Source: Nelumbo lutea (taxonomy: Eukaryota > Streptophyta > Magnoliopsida > Proteales > Nelumbonaceae). Taken from it: a DNA stretch of 64,000 nt. This document shows positions 33,033 to 45,900 of this stretch, in pieces; within the stretch, counting starts at the first letter, position 1, and every line of letters begins with the position of its first letter. The notes beneath the pieces were generated by a model. That model was not told the origin of the DNA and searched no databases. It saw only the letters and a program-made list of their open reading frames with translations. The stretch is from contig JAKGHH010000008.1 in assembly GCA_022828595.1 (NCBI GenBank), positions 2,230,728-2,294,727 on the forward strand, given 5' to 3'. The translations under genes and the position numbers were made by a program.

Positions 33033-33143
33033 CACACCGACCTCATATTCACATCTCACCATAGATTGGGAATATCTCCAGTGAATAATAAGTACGGGAA
33101 ATATTCCCAATATATGGTGAGATGTGAATGTGAGGTTGGTGTG
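33033..33143. repeat. 111-bp foldback repeat
   Basis: The left arm CACACCGACCTCATATTCAC followed by ATCTCACCAT is mirrored by ATGGTGAGATGTGAATGTGA followed by GGTTGGTGTG. Arms are about 45 bp around a short loop. A diverged relative of one arm lies near 14025-14070. A stem this long could feed small-RNA production if transcribed. Confidence 0.6.
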
Positions 33144-35150
33144 ATGCGCCCTCTGTTGGGCAATTCGTTTCACAGCCATACGCGTTGAACCACCTCTCAT
33201 TGAGTGGCATCTGTTAAACCATCCCTCCTTTATCATACACTCATCGTACGGTTCCGATTGAGAGATGATTCGGATCCAAGGAACCCGGATTCTAACTCCT
33301 AAGCAATCGGACTATCACATCACCAGGTTGATTTGCTAAATACGCATTCATCCTGAATGGAGACCACGTGTCTACCTGGTTAGCCAAATCAGGACTGGCA
33401 GTCGCAAAAGAGTAACGCGACAATGATTGCTCATTTCAGTCATTCTCCTTCTCTCTGAACTGGGAGTAATATCAACACTCGATTACCAATACTCTAAGCT
33501 GTGTAGAAAGAAAAGGACAACGTCCCGATTTCTCTTAATTTACTGAAGTATCCCTCTTTTATTGTCCTCTTCATAGATGCATTGACGAAAAAGTCCATAT
33601 TAGTGATGCTACTCGAGTTTTGTTTTACCTTTTTCCCTACTCTCCACCGTAGCATAAAATAGTAATTGCTGCCTCGCACGCTAACCTCTGCGGCTCTGCC
33701 AAAGCCCTTGGATTGCTAACCCCCCTCCACCATTTAGACACGTCAGCAGGGCATTTACCGTGGTACTTTGGAAAAGAACACATCACACGTCGCGTGTGAG
33801 GTCCTGTCATCGTTCCCTCCCTTGGGAGTGGGGACCACCAGGACCAAGGTATCCAGAGCCTTTTCTTTGTCTTTATTTGGGAATTAATATGTCATTTGTT
33901 ATTAGACCTTTTTACCCTTCCACTATGTTGTTTTCTGAATTCTGATCACTACTAGTATCGGGATTCAGGATCTAAACTAGCACAACCACCCCTTCCTCTT
34001 GTCTTTTCAGTTAAGCAATCCCAATGTTCTATTTTACAGAAATAGTTATTGGCTATTTACTCTTGTAATTTTCTCAAACTACCCCATCAGCACTTCTGCT
34101 TTCCTCATCCCTTGAACTTGCCCTTCGAGTAGGGGTAACAGACTAACGGCGTCCGAGAAGTTAGGGTGACAACGGTCAGACAACACTGACATTCATATTT
34201 TCCAATTGCCAAGCCTAAGGGATAAGGGCTCGTTTGGTGTACTTCTTGTAGTAAGTTACCTTGTAAATTATAGTCCCTACCAGAACTGAAAGGCTGAAAC
34301 CCTTATTACGAAGACTTAAGTGGGTGAGTGGACGAATTTCAGAAGGCTATTCCTATTATATTTGATAGGATTAATCTTTTTCTGTTTTTTTTTTTTTTCT
34401 TTTTTGCTTCAAATGATTAATTTATTTCAGTGAGAAAGAAACAAACAGTGCTAAAAGGAGAAGGAAAAAAATAAAATACTGGCCAAACAATGCCATATTA
34501 AAATACTTGATTTATTAGATTATTCGCTCTAGGGATTAGTGAAGACAATGCCTCCTTTCATTTTGCTTCTGGCGTATGAAATGACCAAAATACCCTCAAT
34601 CATTTGGTTCGAATTCGAAATAGCAAAAAAGAATCCAGCCCTCGGCGGCAAATGTATGCAGATGCAGGCAAGGACTGAAACCTGACGGAGCAGACAGAAA
34701 CCACGTGGTCGTCCATTTGAATTCAACGCCCTCACTCACCGGTGTTACCTTCGCTAGTTAAATGACTAAAATACCCTTCAATATTTGTTTAAAAAGCTTC
34801 TCTTTCCCAGACCAATAAAATAACCAGCCATCGCAGACACGAGTACACGACGATATATAAATATATACAAGGAACAGCAAGGAGAGAGGGCCGGTGTTGG
34901 GACCTTGGGCGTCTGTTCCGGTATCGAATCTGTTATTTTGCGAAAATGTAGGGTCTATTATAAGAAACCAAAACCCCAAAAATGCCCTTTTCTCTATCTT
35001 ACGCAAGAGTCACGTGCGGTCTGATGTACGGCGTCGTGCTTTCCGCCGTTGGGGAGAGAGAATAGAAGTGTTGTTGTGTTGTTAGTGATACAAGTTATAC
35101 ACACAAACACAATATAGCGCCAGCGAGTAGCAAGTAAGTATCTCACAGTC
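33144..35150. other. Spacer and upstream region of the G-gamma gene
   Basis: No gene recognised. A T-rich tract lies at about 34385-34402. A TATA-like TATATAAATATATA is at about 34853-34867. Promoter sequence for the gene at 35818 may start within this stretch. Confidence 0.4.
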
Positions 35151-35817
35151 TGCTAAAAATGGTCTGGTACGGACGGTTGCAGGCTTTAGGGAGTCCATCT
35201 TTATGGATAAAAGCAACGCGTCGAAGGAGATCAGCTTTCTTTTCTTCTGCTGCTGCTGCTGCTGCAGAGAATGGATCATGGGAGGTTTTGATGAGGAAGA
35301 AGCTTCTTTTAGGGTTCTCACTGGAGTCGCCAGCAGGTTACTATCTCTGCTTCTCCTCCTCCTCCTCCTCCATTGTTAGTCGTAGCCGTAGCTGCGCTCT
35401 TTATCTTTAGAGTGATAGTGGTGTTTCTCTCTCTTCTTCTGTGACCCCGCAAACCGCATTTTAAATGAATGCATTCATATCTTATGCTTCTGCTGCTCCT
35501 GCTCCTCCTGCTGTTTCTGCTGCTGCCGCTGTTGTCGCAGTCCTTACACCCTTGTCTTTATAGTTTCAGAAGCCCTAATTTCTTCTGTCTCTGCCACTTG
35601 ACCTTTGCATTGCATTCATTACCCTAACTAATAATTGCTGCTGCGCCCCTCGTCTACTTCACCATCACGGCTCCACCACCTCCACCACCACCACCACCTA
35701 CTACTACTACTACTTGTCTTCTACCACTACCAACACTGCTCTGTTCTGTCATTGCTTTTCCGCTGGGTTCCGGTAATCAACTTCCCTTTCCTCCAGCGAT
35801 TTCTCTCCCCACCACCA
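35151..35817 (+). promoter_or_regulatory. Probable leader/promoter region of the G-gamma gene
   Basis: Pyrimidine- and triplet-rich DNA with (TGC)7 at about 35250-35270, CTC and CTA/CCA triplet runs, and many short CT blocks up to the ATG. This composition is common in long 5' leaders. An 84-codon frame at 35159-35410 (ATG in AAAATGG context) could be an upstream ORF if the transcript starts before it. It shows no known domain. Confidence 0.4.
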
Positions 35818-38800
35818 ATGGCGTCTCCCACTCGCTCCTCTTCTCCCGTTCCTTCTCTGCCTCCGCCTCGCCCCAAGTCCCCTCCTCAGTATCCTGATTT
35901 GTACGGCAAGCGTCGGGAGCTCTTAAAGGTTCAGATGCTCGAAAGAGAGATCGGCTTTCTTGAGGTCTGCAGCTTTTCCACATTCTCTCTCTCCTCTGTC
36001 TTTTTCTTCCTCTTCTTCTTCATCATCTCCTCTACAATTTACAACTGTTGGATTTGTACAGCCAGTTCCTGAAAATGGTATTTGATTAGATATATCTCCT
36101 ATACATTCCAGATTCTGTACGATTATTATCTTTACATTTTCGTCGGATTGATTGGGTAAAACACTGCATCCTTTACATCAGAGTGAATTAGGAGAAAGGA
36201 ATAGTATCAGCAACTAACTTCTTGAAAACATTAATTGGTTTTCCATCTCTTATCTTCTGGTCAAAATGAAAGCCGTCTTCTTCTAAACTAGCTACATTCA
36301 CGAAATCGGGATCGCCCTTCTGGTTCAAATTGCACGCCTTCCTTGATTCTCAGCTTCCCACCGAGTGAAAAAACAAGCCTAGTAACTGACTCCCGTATTA
36401 CCAAATCGACCTGCACTTTTCAAATTCATCTGCCACAGCTTAGAATTGAATCTTGCTTTTGAAGTTACATCCCTTCCTCCCGTTGTCGTATTTCATTATT
36501 TGAAAGAAATATTCTGGCACATGAATTCATTTCCGATTTTCTGAGCATAGACTTGGCTTATGTGGCGTATGCTTGGTCTAATCTGATAAATTACCTTGCT
36601 AGTTGAAAACCCAGAGTAAGACGGAAAAAGGGATCGGTGAATGAGTTCCAAGAATGATTGCATCAAGACCTATATTAGTCATCCTCTATGTCTTTCACAG
36701 CTTACAACAGGAAATTTGAGTCAACCGTTACGATGGTTTCACCTAGTAGATCTCATGAGAGTTGTCATAAGGTACCCTGTATGAAATGAAACTAAATCAG
36801 ATGACCAATGATGAACAGGAATTTCTTATTCTAACTTGTAGGGGAAAAATTCTTCCGTTCAAATAAATGTAATAAATTATAGACTTGAATAAAACAATAG
36901 CATTCCCTTTTATCTTCGTTGTGTGGCATGGTGCACTTCATTGTGTTCCAACTCCAAGTGTAGTGCAAGTTTTTACCAAAAAAAAAAGCCTACTGCAAGT
37001 AGTTTACATTCTACAGGACTTAATGAGAAACTGGTTATGCTATCATATTTGGGTGCAGATATTGCTTCAAATGAGAATAAACATGGAGCTTCTGGCTTCA
37101 TTACAGCTTGGATTTATCGATCTTAGTCTGAAGCATCTGCAGCTTTTCTTTTCCTTCTTTTCCCATTTTTTTAATATAATCCACCTTGTTGAAGAAGATG
37201 ACTTCTGTTTCTAAGTTCACTTTGAATAATTATCTCAGCCATGATTTACATGTTATCCTAACTCTGGCAGGGTAGCTTGTAATTAGATACCACAATTATG
37301 TTTCCAGGTTGATTGTCGTTTTAACAGGGATGACTATTAATTAAAACTTAGGCATATTGTAATTATAATATCCTGTGATAATTCAACTGTTGAATATAGA
37401 AGATGCTATTTACTCTGTTTAATTTATTTCACGAACTGTTAACACAAAGCAGGCATGTAGAAGGGGAACAACCTGAAAATATTGTTTATCTGTTTGAGAG
37501 TTACGGAAAATGAATAATGTCTTAATAGACAATTTGTTGCAAGCAGGACGAGTTAAAATCGCTTGAAGGCCTTCAACCTGCCTCTAGACGCTGCAAAGAG
37601 TATGCTTTTTCTTCTTCGTTTCTTCTTTTGTGCTTGTTCAATAGTTTCCTTACATAGCACCAGTTTACCTCATTTGACCGACCTATTGAAAGATTTTAAT
37701 TGATGCATATTAGTCATTCTATGCTCTTCAGTTTATATCAGGAACATATGTAGGCTATATTATTAAAGAATTTGCAATTTTCACTTCGCAGGGTTCATGA
37801 TTTTCTGATGGCAAACCCAGATCCTTTGATACCCACGTAAGATCTTACAACATCATATTTTGTTGTGGAAATTTGTAAAGTGATTCGATTTCTTATGCTT
37901 TTCTTTTTCAACCAGAAATCGGAAGATCCGTAGATCACATCGCTTCTGGAAATGGCTTTGGTACTTTTCCCGGTTCTTATCTTATCTCTTTTAATTCTGG
38001 AAGACATAAAACCCTGTTATTGCAAATGCATGCATAGGAAAGCATTTTCTTTAAATAGAAAACCAGAATGATGCATACTGCCAAATCAAAAACAGAATGG
38101 GAAATATTTTCTCTTACACAGTAAAATAACATATATAGATATATCTGAAATTCATTATAGGAATTATTGCGTTCTTCTCATGATTGAAAATATAAAATTT
38201 ACCATGTCTTGAATCAACAATCATTTAATGCATGCTCAAATGAAACACTTAACTAATGCGTGCCTTTTTTTTTGTTTTAACAAGCATGCTATGTATTCTT
38301 GCTGTTTTTTCCTATTATTTCTTTTTCTAGCCTATAAAAGATTATTTCACAAATTTCTCTTTATGATTTGAACATCTTCCTTTGACTGCTATTCTCTTTA
38401 TGTGGGCTATGTGCCATACACTTTTGAGCCTATGATGTTTCCATCATAACCACTGTAGATGTTACAAGTAAGCATTGTGGATCAGCCGTTAAGGAATCTC
38501 TGTGGGTTATTATGAAGGGCATATGATGTTTGAACAAGGTGTTTAAAGCAGATTTTACCAATGGTAACATACCCTAACATCTAGTGAAAGCATAAAAGTA
38601 ATAACCAGTGACATTACCAAAAGGTGTTTAAATTTGCACATCCTGTTTTCTTCTTTCTTTTCTTGGGAAGGGGAGGCTCCAAGTCAGATTACTGTAAATG
38701 TAGAAACCAAAAACCTCCTAACATATGCCATCATGTGAAGGACTGAGTTTTGAAGGCATTCTTACCTTCTGTCATATCAAAGGTTTCTCTTCTCCCCTGC

Positions 38801-40003
38801 AAGGGGGTTGTTTGACTAGAAATGGTTCTGATCATTATTTACTGCTTACCAGAGATGAAGGAAGTAGTCAACCGTGACTAACTAGATTCAATCATGTTTA
38901 CATGATTGTGTTGCAAATATTCCTTACAGGTTTGACTAGGAACATAATGATTTGATTTTAGAATACTCTTGTTACAAGTAGTGTTTTTGTTCTCCCATTT
39001 TGCTTTATTTTATAGTTGATTGGAAATTATTTTCCCTTTTCTCTTCTTTCCTTTATCTTTTTCTTTCCTTCATATCTTTTTTTCCCCTTTTGTATCAATT
39101 GGTCCAATTTAAATACTGAGATTCTTCCTTTAGTTCTCTAAATAATTACTTTCTGCATGCAAACCTGCAAGATCTTTTATTTTAGCAGACTATGCTTGTT
39201 GTATTTATTTCAATTAGGAACCAATTAAATATACCAAGCTGCTTGCAAGAGTCTTGGGCTTTGTATCTCATATGCACTCATTGCAGATCCAATCATCTTA
39301 GTCCTTTCAAACTAAGGAAACCTTTTGTGTTGGTGCCCAGTCCTATCAATACAAGGATAATGATATTATTCATTCCATTTGACATGTGTTATTTTTTACC
39401 TCCAAGTTGATTATTTGAGATGAGTTCCATTGGATGCCAGGATAATGCATGGTTACTAGTGGTTCATCTGTCATTGTGGATGGTATTAAGGCATTAAGAT
39501 CCTTCTCATTTTCTTTCACTACAACATGTTTTTTGTGCAGTGGGAAGTCCTTCAACTTTTCATGGATTTGCTGCTGCTTCAGTGGGTGCTCACTTCGTTT
39601 ATCAATGCCAATCTGCTGCAACTGCTGTCCATCAATGAAATGTTGGTTCTGCCGCTGGCCACGCTGCCATTGGCCACGCTGCAGCTGGCCTAGTTGTACT
39701 TGGCCTAGTTGCACCTGGCCCAGTTGCACCTGGCCTAGTTGCACTTGGCCTCGTTGCGCCTGTCTACGTTGCACCTGCCCACATTGCACTTGTATTCATT
39801 GTCACTGTCCCCATTGCCACTTGCCCACATGCTGCTGCTGCTTGGAGAAACCATCTTGCGGACAGTGTTGCACTCTTCCTTCTCTTTCTTGCCCAGATTG
39901 TGATCCTTGCAGTGGATGTACATGTTCTTGTCCTAAATGTACAAAGGTATGTCATTGTTCAAATTGTACAAAAACATGTTGTAGTCCCTGTTATCTATGT
40001 TAG
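35818..40003 (+). CDS. AGG3: Type-C heterotrimeric G-protein gamma subunit (AGG3/GS3/DEP1-like)
   Basis: Five exons: 35818-35964, 37547-37599, 37792-37836, 37916-37960, 39541-40003. All introns are GT-AG and the joined frame encodes 250 residues, close to Arabidopsis AGG3. G-gamma binds G-beta as an obligate dimer at the plasma membrane; type-C members set organ and seed size and grain number. Residues 21-66 hold the G-gamma-like coiled region (YPDLYGKRRELLKVQMLERE, then EGLQPASRRCKE). DPLIP at 77-81 is the conserved G-gamma motif, followed by the basic FWKW segment. Residues 97-250 are the cysteine-rich tail, about 46 cysteines with no CaaX box. Inside it residues 136-169 form seven WPxC pentads from a 15-bp DNA repeat. 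Introns 1 and 4 are each about 1.58 kb. The start is the MASPT ATG; the upstream in-frame run has no homology. Confidence 0.93.
39656..39757 (+). repeat. 15-bp coding minisatellite (WPxC repeats)
   Basis: About seven units of TGGCCTAGTTGCACC-type sequence in exon 5 of the G-gamma gene. They are read in frame as W-P-R/S-C plus one residue. The minus strand reads it as GQVQL repeats, a spurious frame. Confidence 0.9.
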
Positions 40004-41471
40004 TAGGCATTGATCATGTACGATTTCATAGATGGCTACCTTGTTCTTAGGCATGCTAATTTTATTCTATTGGAGTACAAGTGTTTAATAATTTTTGCCC
40101 CAGGTTGGACAAGTTCTATTTTAAGCTTTACAGGTAATAAATTTTGAATGTATCTAATGATTTATATTCTAGTTGTTCTGACACTTGTATTGAACAAGTT
40201 ATTGGAGGTGCCAAAGGAGAGTGCACATTCTCTTTCCATTCAAACAGGCATGGTAGAATTCATTTAAAGGATTCTGCTTGGTTCCAACCCTAAGAGGTGA
40301 AAAGTGTCCAATTTGACCATATTTGATAAGCAAAAGAATTTGGTTGGATTAGTAAGAAATAGTTTAAGCGCTCATAATTTAACAATGAACATGGCACTAA
40401 AGAATAGAATGGCAAAACAGGATTCATGTAACTGACCCATGTAGTTAGGACAAGGCTTTAGATGATGATGATGAATCTCAGGGCTTTTTGAATGAAGTCC
40501 AAACTTTGTTTGGATACTACCATCTGTTGTATGGATATTTGGTTCATGGAAGTTTATGCTCTGCTAATTTTATGTAATCGTGTTGTTATTAGGAATAAAG
40601 AAAGTCAAACCCTTTCTATCTGGTGACCTTGTCCTTCTCATCGTATTATATTCTATTGAACCATTTAGAAAACTTGAAGTTGTCTTTATTCCGAGGGGAT
40701 ATTAGGATAAGATTTTGATGATTTGTGTAAGATAAAGTCTTGGGGGTGGGGAAGGGGTGAGGTCGGGGAAGAAATGTGCAATGGGAAAAGAGGTTACAAA
40801 TGTACGCCACCTTATCTATAACAGTCTGGTTTCTAATTTCTAGTATAAGCAATTGACAATCAATTTGGCTTACGGTAATGGGGAGGGGTTTCTGGAGTCG
40901 TTTGACAATTCTGTGGCAGCAAATTTTGAGAGTTTAAAGCCTCCTCCAGTCTAACTTAGACTAGTTGGGTTAGATTTTGGGTATGAGAGTTAGGGCCTTC
41001 ACAAGTTGCTTAAATCTTGATCCAAATGGCGCTGGCGGTTCTCCTTCAAATGGGTCCGGACCATTTTTGTCATGGCAACGATTCAGGGAGGTGAGCCTCA
41101 GCTACCATTGAACTCTTAGAGGCCGTCTTACACTTGGTAAATGCTGTCTGCGTCAATATTATGATTTGATTTTGTCCTTTCAGAAGAAAAAGTCAGGGAT
41201 AAAGCAGTCCACATCAGAAATCTGAAATTAAGTCTATTAGTAGCCCCTATAAACTTTATCCCGTCCGTAGATTTGGCATCGATCCGTGATCAGAATTCAT
41301 CCCACCTGTACGGATCCACGATCAGAATTCATCCCACATGGAGGTGCGGCTCAGATTTCTAGGGTGGATTGAACAATAAAAACCCCTATAGCCAATGGCA
41401 TTAGGGAATGGAAAAAAATGCGGGCAAGCAGCACCCTCTACCACGTGATTTTGCTTGTGCAAGTTGAGTGA

Positions 41472-41505
<34 letters not shown>

Positions 41506-41655
41506 CTGACAGACTGACTTACAGTCTTACACTCCCATTTAATTGAACACATGCTGCAAGTTGCAGTAAGAAAAATCATCAACAGGTATTTAAAGAAAAA
41601 ACTAAGATATTAGATAATGTCTAGTGGATGTTTATCTTAGAAAATGGTCGGAAAT
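40004..41655. other. 3' region of the G-gamma gene and spacer
   Basis: The 3' untranslated region is expected here, but its end is not evident. It includes the dispersed repeat at 40409-40474 and an (AT)n microsatellite at 41475-41502. No other gene is seen. Confidence 0.4.
40409..40474 (-). repeat. Dispersed CATCATC-AAAGCCTTG repeat, copy 2
   Basis: The reverse complement reads CATCATCATCATCTAAAGCC, then TTGTCCTAAC, TACATGGGTC and ACATGAATCC. This is the same ordered pattern as 19467-19516 in opposite orientation. Confidence 0.45.
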
Positions 41656-42120
41656 TAGGGGTGGATTTGAGTTGAGCCAAGCCAAATATTTGGTTTTTCG
41701 AGTTTGACTCGCTGAAATTGTGTTAGGCTTGAGCTTGAGTTCGAGTTTGATTTGAGTTAGAGATTTGAACTCGAGTTTGGCTCGGTTCGAAACTTGTAAG
41801 TTTGAGTTTGGCTTGATTCAAGCTCGATTATAAGTTGAGTTTTTTTTTTTTAAATAAAAATTATATATATAAAAATATTTTTTTATTTTACATGCAAAAA
41901 ATTAAGAATTACAAAAATTATTTACTATTATACATAAAAATAAAAATATTATATATAAAATATTATTATATGTAATAAAAATTATTTATTATATATATTT
42001 ATATATTTATATGTATATAATAAAAAATATTTATTAATTGTACAATAAATAAATATTGTACAATTAATTGTATATTTATATGTATATAATCGGCTCGAAT
42101 CGAACCAAAAGGACTTTTTC
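41656..42120. mobile_element. Possible truncated hAT-type element with AT-rich core
   Basis: Begins TAGGGGTGGATTTGAG, like the TAGGGGTG ends of the hAT MITEs elsewhere here. It carries GAGTTCGAGTTTGA-type repeats, an AT-rich core (about 41830-42080) and then GGCTCGAATCGAACC. No matching right end or 8-bp duplication was found. Confidence 0.35.
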
Positions 42121-42901
42121 AAGAGCTGAGTTCGAATAGCTGGTGAGAGAGATCGGCTGGTGGAAACTCGGACTCAGAGTCTATTAATTGTTCCTAAAAA
42201 TAAATATGCCGATGTAATCAATTGTTTGAGTGATGGGAACACACAGTCCGTCCAAACAAACTGGACTGACAAATTTATCGCCTACTGGTAGGCATGCACG
42301 TGAAAATTTTGTTACATCCTAAAAAGAATATGGTAAAAAAGACAACCATACCAATTTTAGAAATTGCTTAATATGGACTTAAATAACATCATGTACTTAA
42401 AAACATAACCCTGTATTAATAATATATGCTGTTAAGATGTGACATCAGTTACTTGCTTAGTTGCTTTAAAGATCCAACTTTGTCATTTTATTGATCCTCC
42501 CCAATCAGATTGGGGCTGGTTGATCGTTTTTAATGATGTATCGATAATTGTTTGTAAGATAAATCAATTTTCCTATAATAAGCCCTATGTGGGTAACTAA
42601 TTTTTTCATCTGAGGGGAAAATTGCAAAATATTATAAGATAAAACTGTCCTTTCGAATAATAAAACATATGGATAAAAGTGATTAATTGTTTAACTTGTA
42701 AGAAACTAGGTTATGGAAAAAAAATGGGCTAAACATGAAGTATCACACTGAGACTTGGCCATCACTGCCATTTTAGCTGAGATTGTCGTGTCCGGCTTCC
42801 CACTTGGTTTTCTAATGGCTTCCATGATCATTTATAACGCCTTGACCACCATCTTTGCCAATTCAAGAGCTGGTTTATGCTATATACATGGTCTCTGCAA
42901 T
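42121..42901. other. Spacer, no gene seen
   Basis: AT-rich, without recognisable features. Confidence 0.35.
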
Positions 42902-43209
42902 TAGGGGTGTCAATTGGACTGGATTTTGTTCAATTTGGTCTAGTCCAATGTGAGTCCATTATAAATGGACCAGATCCAATTCAGTCCAATGAATATTTTG
43001 GACCGGTCCAATTCAATCTATTCAAACTTGTTTTTATTTAGATTGGTTTCAACCTAAATCTGGTCCATCGACACCTATATTCTTATCTTATATCAATGGA
43101 CTAGATATTGACTTAAATTTGTTATGGATGGACCAGGTCCAATCCAACCTAATAAATATTTTGGACTGGACTGGTCCAATCCAATATCTCTTGTCGGTTG
43201 ACACTCTTG
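42902..43209. mobile_element. hAT-type MITE, single-unit form
   Basis: Left end TAGGGGTGTCAATTGG and right end GGTTGACACTCTTG are inverted repeats. The flanks TCTGCAAT (42894-42901) and TCTGCAGT (43210-43217) match at 7 of 8 positions, as an 8-bp hAT duplication would. The interior has TGGACCAGATCCAATTCAG-type sequence, which is the single-copy form of what is amplified at 57873-59065. Confidence 0.7.
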
Positions 43210-43269
43210 TCTGCAGTTTTTCTCCCTCAAAAAAAAAATAATAATAATAATAACCATCTCTGGAATTAA

Positions 43270-43375
43270 GACTCAGTTTAGGAGTACAAATACAAATATG
43301 TCGAGTGAAAAACCTTATATTTTGTACGTATTTGCACTGTAGATATTTGTGTTTGTACTCTTTCCAAACTAAGGT
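43270..43375. mobile_element. Palindromic GACTCAGTTT MITE, copy 2
   Basis: The left arm GACTCAGTTTAGGAGTAC mirrors GTACTCTTTCCAAACTAAGG. Same family as 31035-31154. Confidence 0.55.
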
Positions 43376-45080
43376 GTATAACCTTCTTTGTTGTAAGCCA
43401 AAGGTCTGGATTTCCCTCCTTTGTTCCGGCTTTCAATTTCTGCAAACACCATTGTTGAGCTTCACTGCTAAATTCCTGATTCCATCACTGTTCCTTGATT
43501 TCTATGTTTTTTCCCCATTTGTGATTATATATATTTTAAGTCGCAAAACTCTGTTCTTCGGACCCACTTCCTGAATTTCAATTATTTGCAATAAACCGAC
43601 TTATAAGAGCTTTGATGGCTCCCGTTGGAAATCTGGTTTATCTTTCAGCTCCTTTTTTTCGATTCTATTTTTATCTATGAATAGGCATTATCCTAATTCT
43701 ATTATTCTCAATCTCAAGAACCAATCGGTTGTACTCCAAGCCTCACGTCTTGCATTCTTACCATTCACACAGAAGAAAATCAGTTCTTTGCTCCAATTGA
43801 GTTATCTACAAAGTACGGCAGAACTCTGCACTGAACTATTAATGGAACACAGAACTCAGACATTAGTAAGGAAGAAAATGACAATATTTGATAAGAATAT
43901 CTTTTTCAAGAGAAGGGATGCATGTGTGCAGAGAGAGAGAGAGAGACTTTAGGAGATATAAATTGAAGAATACACTGCATTTCAGTAACCAGAAACGTAA
44001 TTCCCTGGGATGCCACCCATCATAATATTAATTCCAACTCTTATAACATCCTTCTGTAAACTGCGACTCAAACGGCAGCAGCAACTTCTTCAAACACCTT
44101 CTAAACATCGAGAATAATGGCATAGTTTTCGCTGAAGTCTGAACCACTTGCAGGCCGCTGCAACGAATTATTGTGATGAAATTGTTCGCCAGAGAGAAGA
44201 GCAACTCCTAGGTGGCCGGAAAACACCTCACCGGTTAGAAATTACAGGAGAGCGCCTGATCTTGATCAATTGATCCGGCAACACCCTCATCCACATATGC
44301 ATTGACAAGCTGATCAGCATCATTTATAAAAAAGCATGCATCATAGTCACCACCACTGGCACTGACCGTTTTTAATAAATTGACCAGAGTCATCCAACAG
44401 TGGTCCTAGCGGCAAAACGATTACAGGGGTGCTACCAGACCACATCCATGGCGTACTATGATAATTAAGCGGATCTTAAGCCAACCCTGATGCCAAACTC
44501 AGCGAAATATTCGGTCTGAGATCATGCACCCAACTTCTAACATCCCCAGTCCAATCCTTTTATTAAAAGGACCTATATGCATGGCTAGCTCCTACAGAAT
44601 TTCAACTTAAAACACAGCAATTCAGGCTGAAGAAAACACCTCGGCACCAGAAGCCATCTTGGGCCATATAATGGGCTAAAGTTGTTGAACTGAATGACTT
44701 GATTGTGGGTGGGCATTTTGAGAAACATCAAAGTCGACTATGTTCCTGCAGCCCACCCAAGCTTCAGCAGCGTTGAATTTTTTATCCTTTGCCTGAAGAA
44801 TAGCATCTTTCCAAGAGAATCATCTGCTTCGATTAATCTTTATGTGATTTCATGGTGGTTGCCGGTTGGTGGGGGTTTCTGGCCAACAAGTTTGAACGGA
44901 TGAAGTATAATGAGCTAGAGCTCTGATTAGAAACCTATTGCCACCAATATTGAAAATTTCAGGATTATTAGCATTCACATAACAACATGAAAAAGCAAAG
45001 AAAAACTCAATTACCACAAGAATGACAAACTACAACTCATTTACTAAATACATTATTCAAGCACTGAAACTAAGATGGGG
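43376..45080. other. Spacer, no gene confirmed
   Basis: A (GA)n tract lies at 43929-43946. On the minus strand at about 44680-44812 and 44240-44400 two short open stretches have coding-like composition but no recognised homology, so no gene is called. Confidence 0.35.
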
Positions 45081-45173
45081 ATTGGGTTTCCAAATTAAAC
45101 AACTATGGTAGTGCAAATGATTTGGCTGCAAGTTTTGATTGCAGCTACAAACAGTGCAAATTCATTTGTACTG

Positions 45174-45403
45174 ATGCAAAGCTATGATAGTGCAAATTGG
45201 CTGCAAGTTTTGATTTATTTTTGTTTCAAATTTTACCCTACTTTGTTTGTTTGTTTGAATTAAAAATGAAGTAAAATAAGACATAAAACAGAATAAAGTA
45301 AAATCCAAAACAAAATTAAACCAAAATTTACATTTTTTTTCATTTGTACTCTCATACATTTGTACTGATGCAAATAAAATTGCACTGCAACCAAACACAG
45401 CAT
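45174..45403 (-). mobile_element. Tourist-like MITE, relative of the split element
   Basis: The reverse complement from 45403 starts GCTGTGTTTGGTTGCAGTGC. It then follows the same order as 20065-20217 (ATTTGCAxxAGTxxAAATG, GGTTTAATTTTGTTTTGG, TTATTCTGTTTTAT, AAAATTTGAAACAAAAATA). The left border is uncertain because the neighbouring sequence is similar. Confidence 0.5.
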
Positions 45404-45900
45404 CAAGATGATTCCAAAAAAAGTTCCTTTCTCTCACTCACATCTCGTTGAATAAAGCAAGGCTTACATCTTTGTTCCTTAAATATGATCTGCTCACATG
45501 GTTGCGTCTGCTCTTCAGCTTTGAAGAGTGAAGTAGTGAACTACTTTCTAATAGAGCAGGGGGCATCTTCACCGCCCAAATTGGACAGAAACATCCCAAT
45601 CCCAAAACCAATCTGATTTATCAGGTCCTGGTTTTTCCAATTCAAGTACATGTTTTAGACGATAAAAGCCTGGGTTTGGATCAAATCTAGTATAGAATTT
45701 GCGAAGCAAAAACAACACCATCAAATTGCCCTCCTACTTGCATTAGAAAGGCCGGAAAGAAAGGAAAAAAAAAAAAATTGTGCATGTGCAGCACGAAAAA
45801 TAATGTTGAACACTTTAGTTGTTAGAGCTGAAAGTAACACATTTTCCTTCTCGCAATAAAACCCTAGATCCTGTTATTTCCACTATTAAAGAAAATCTTA

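Noticed and set aside
36885..37214. 109-codon frame in intron 1 of the G-gamma gene
   Set aside because: Lies inside an intron, AT-rich, no family features.
39370..39789. Minus-strand frame with GQVQL repeats
   Set aside because: Opposite-strand reading of the WPxC minisatellite in G-gamma exon 5.
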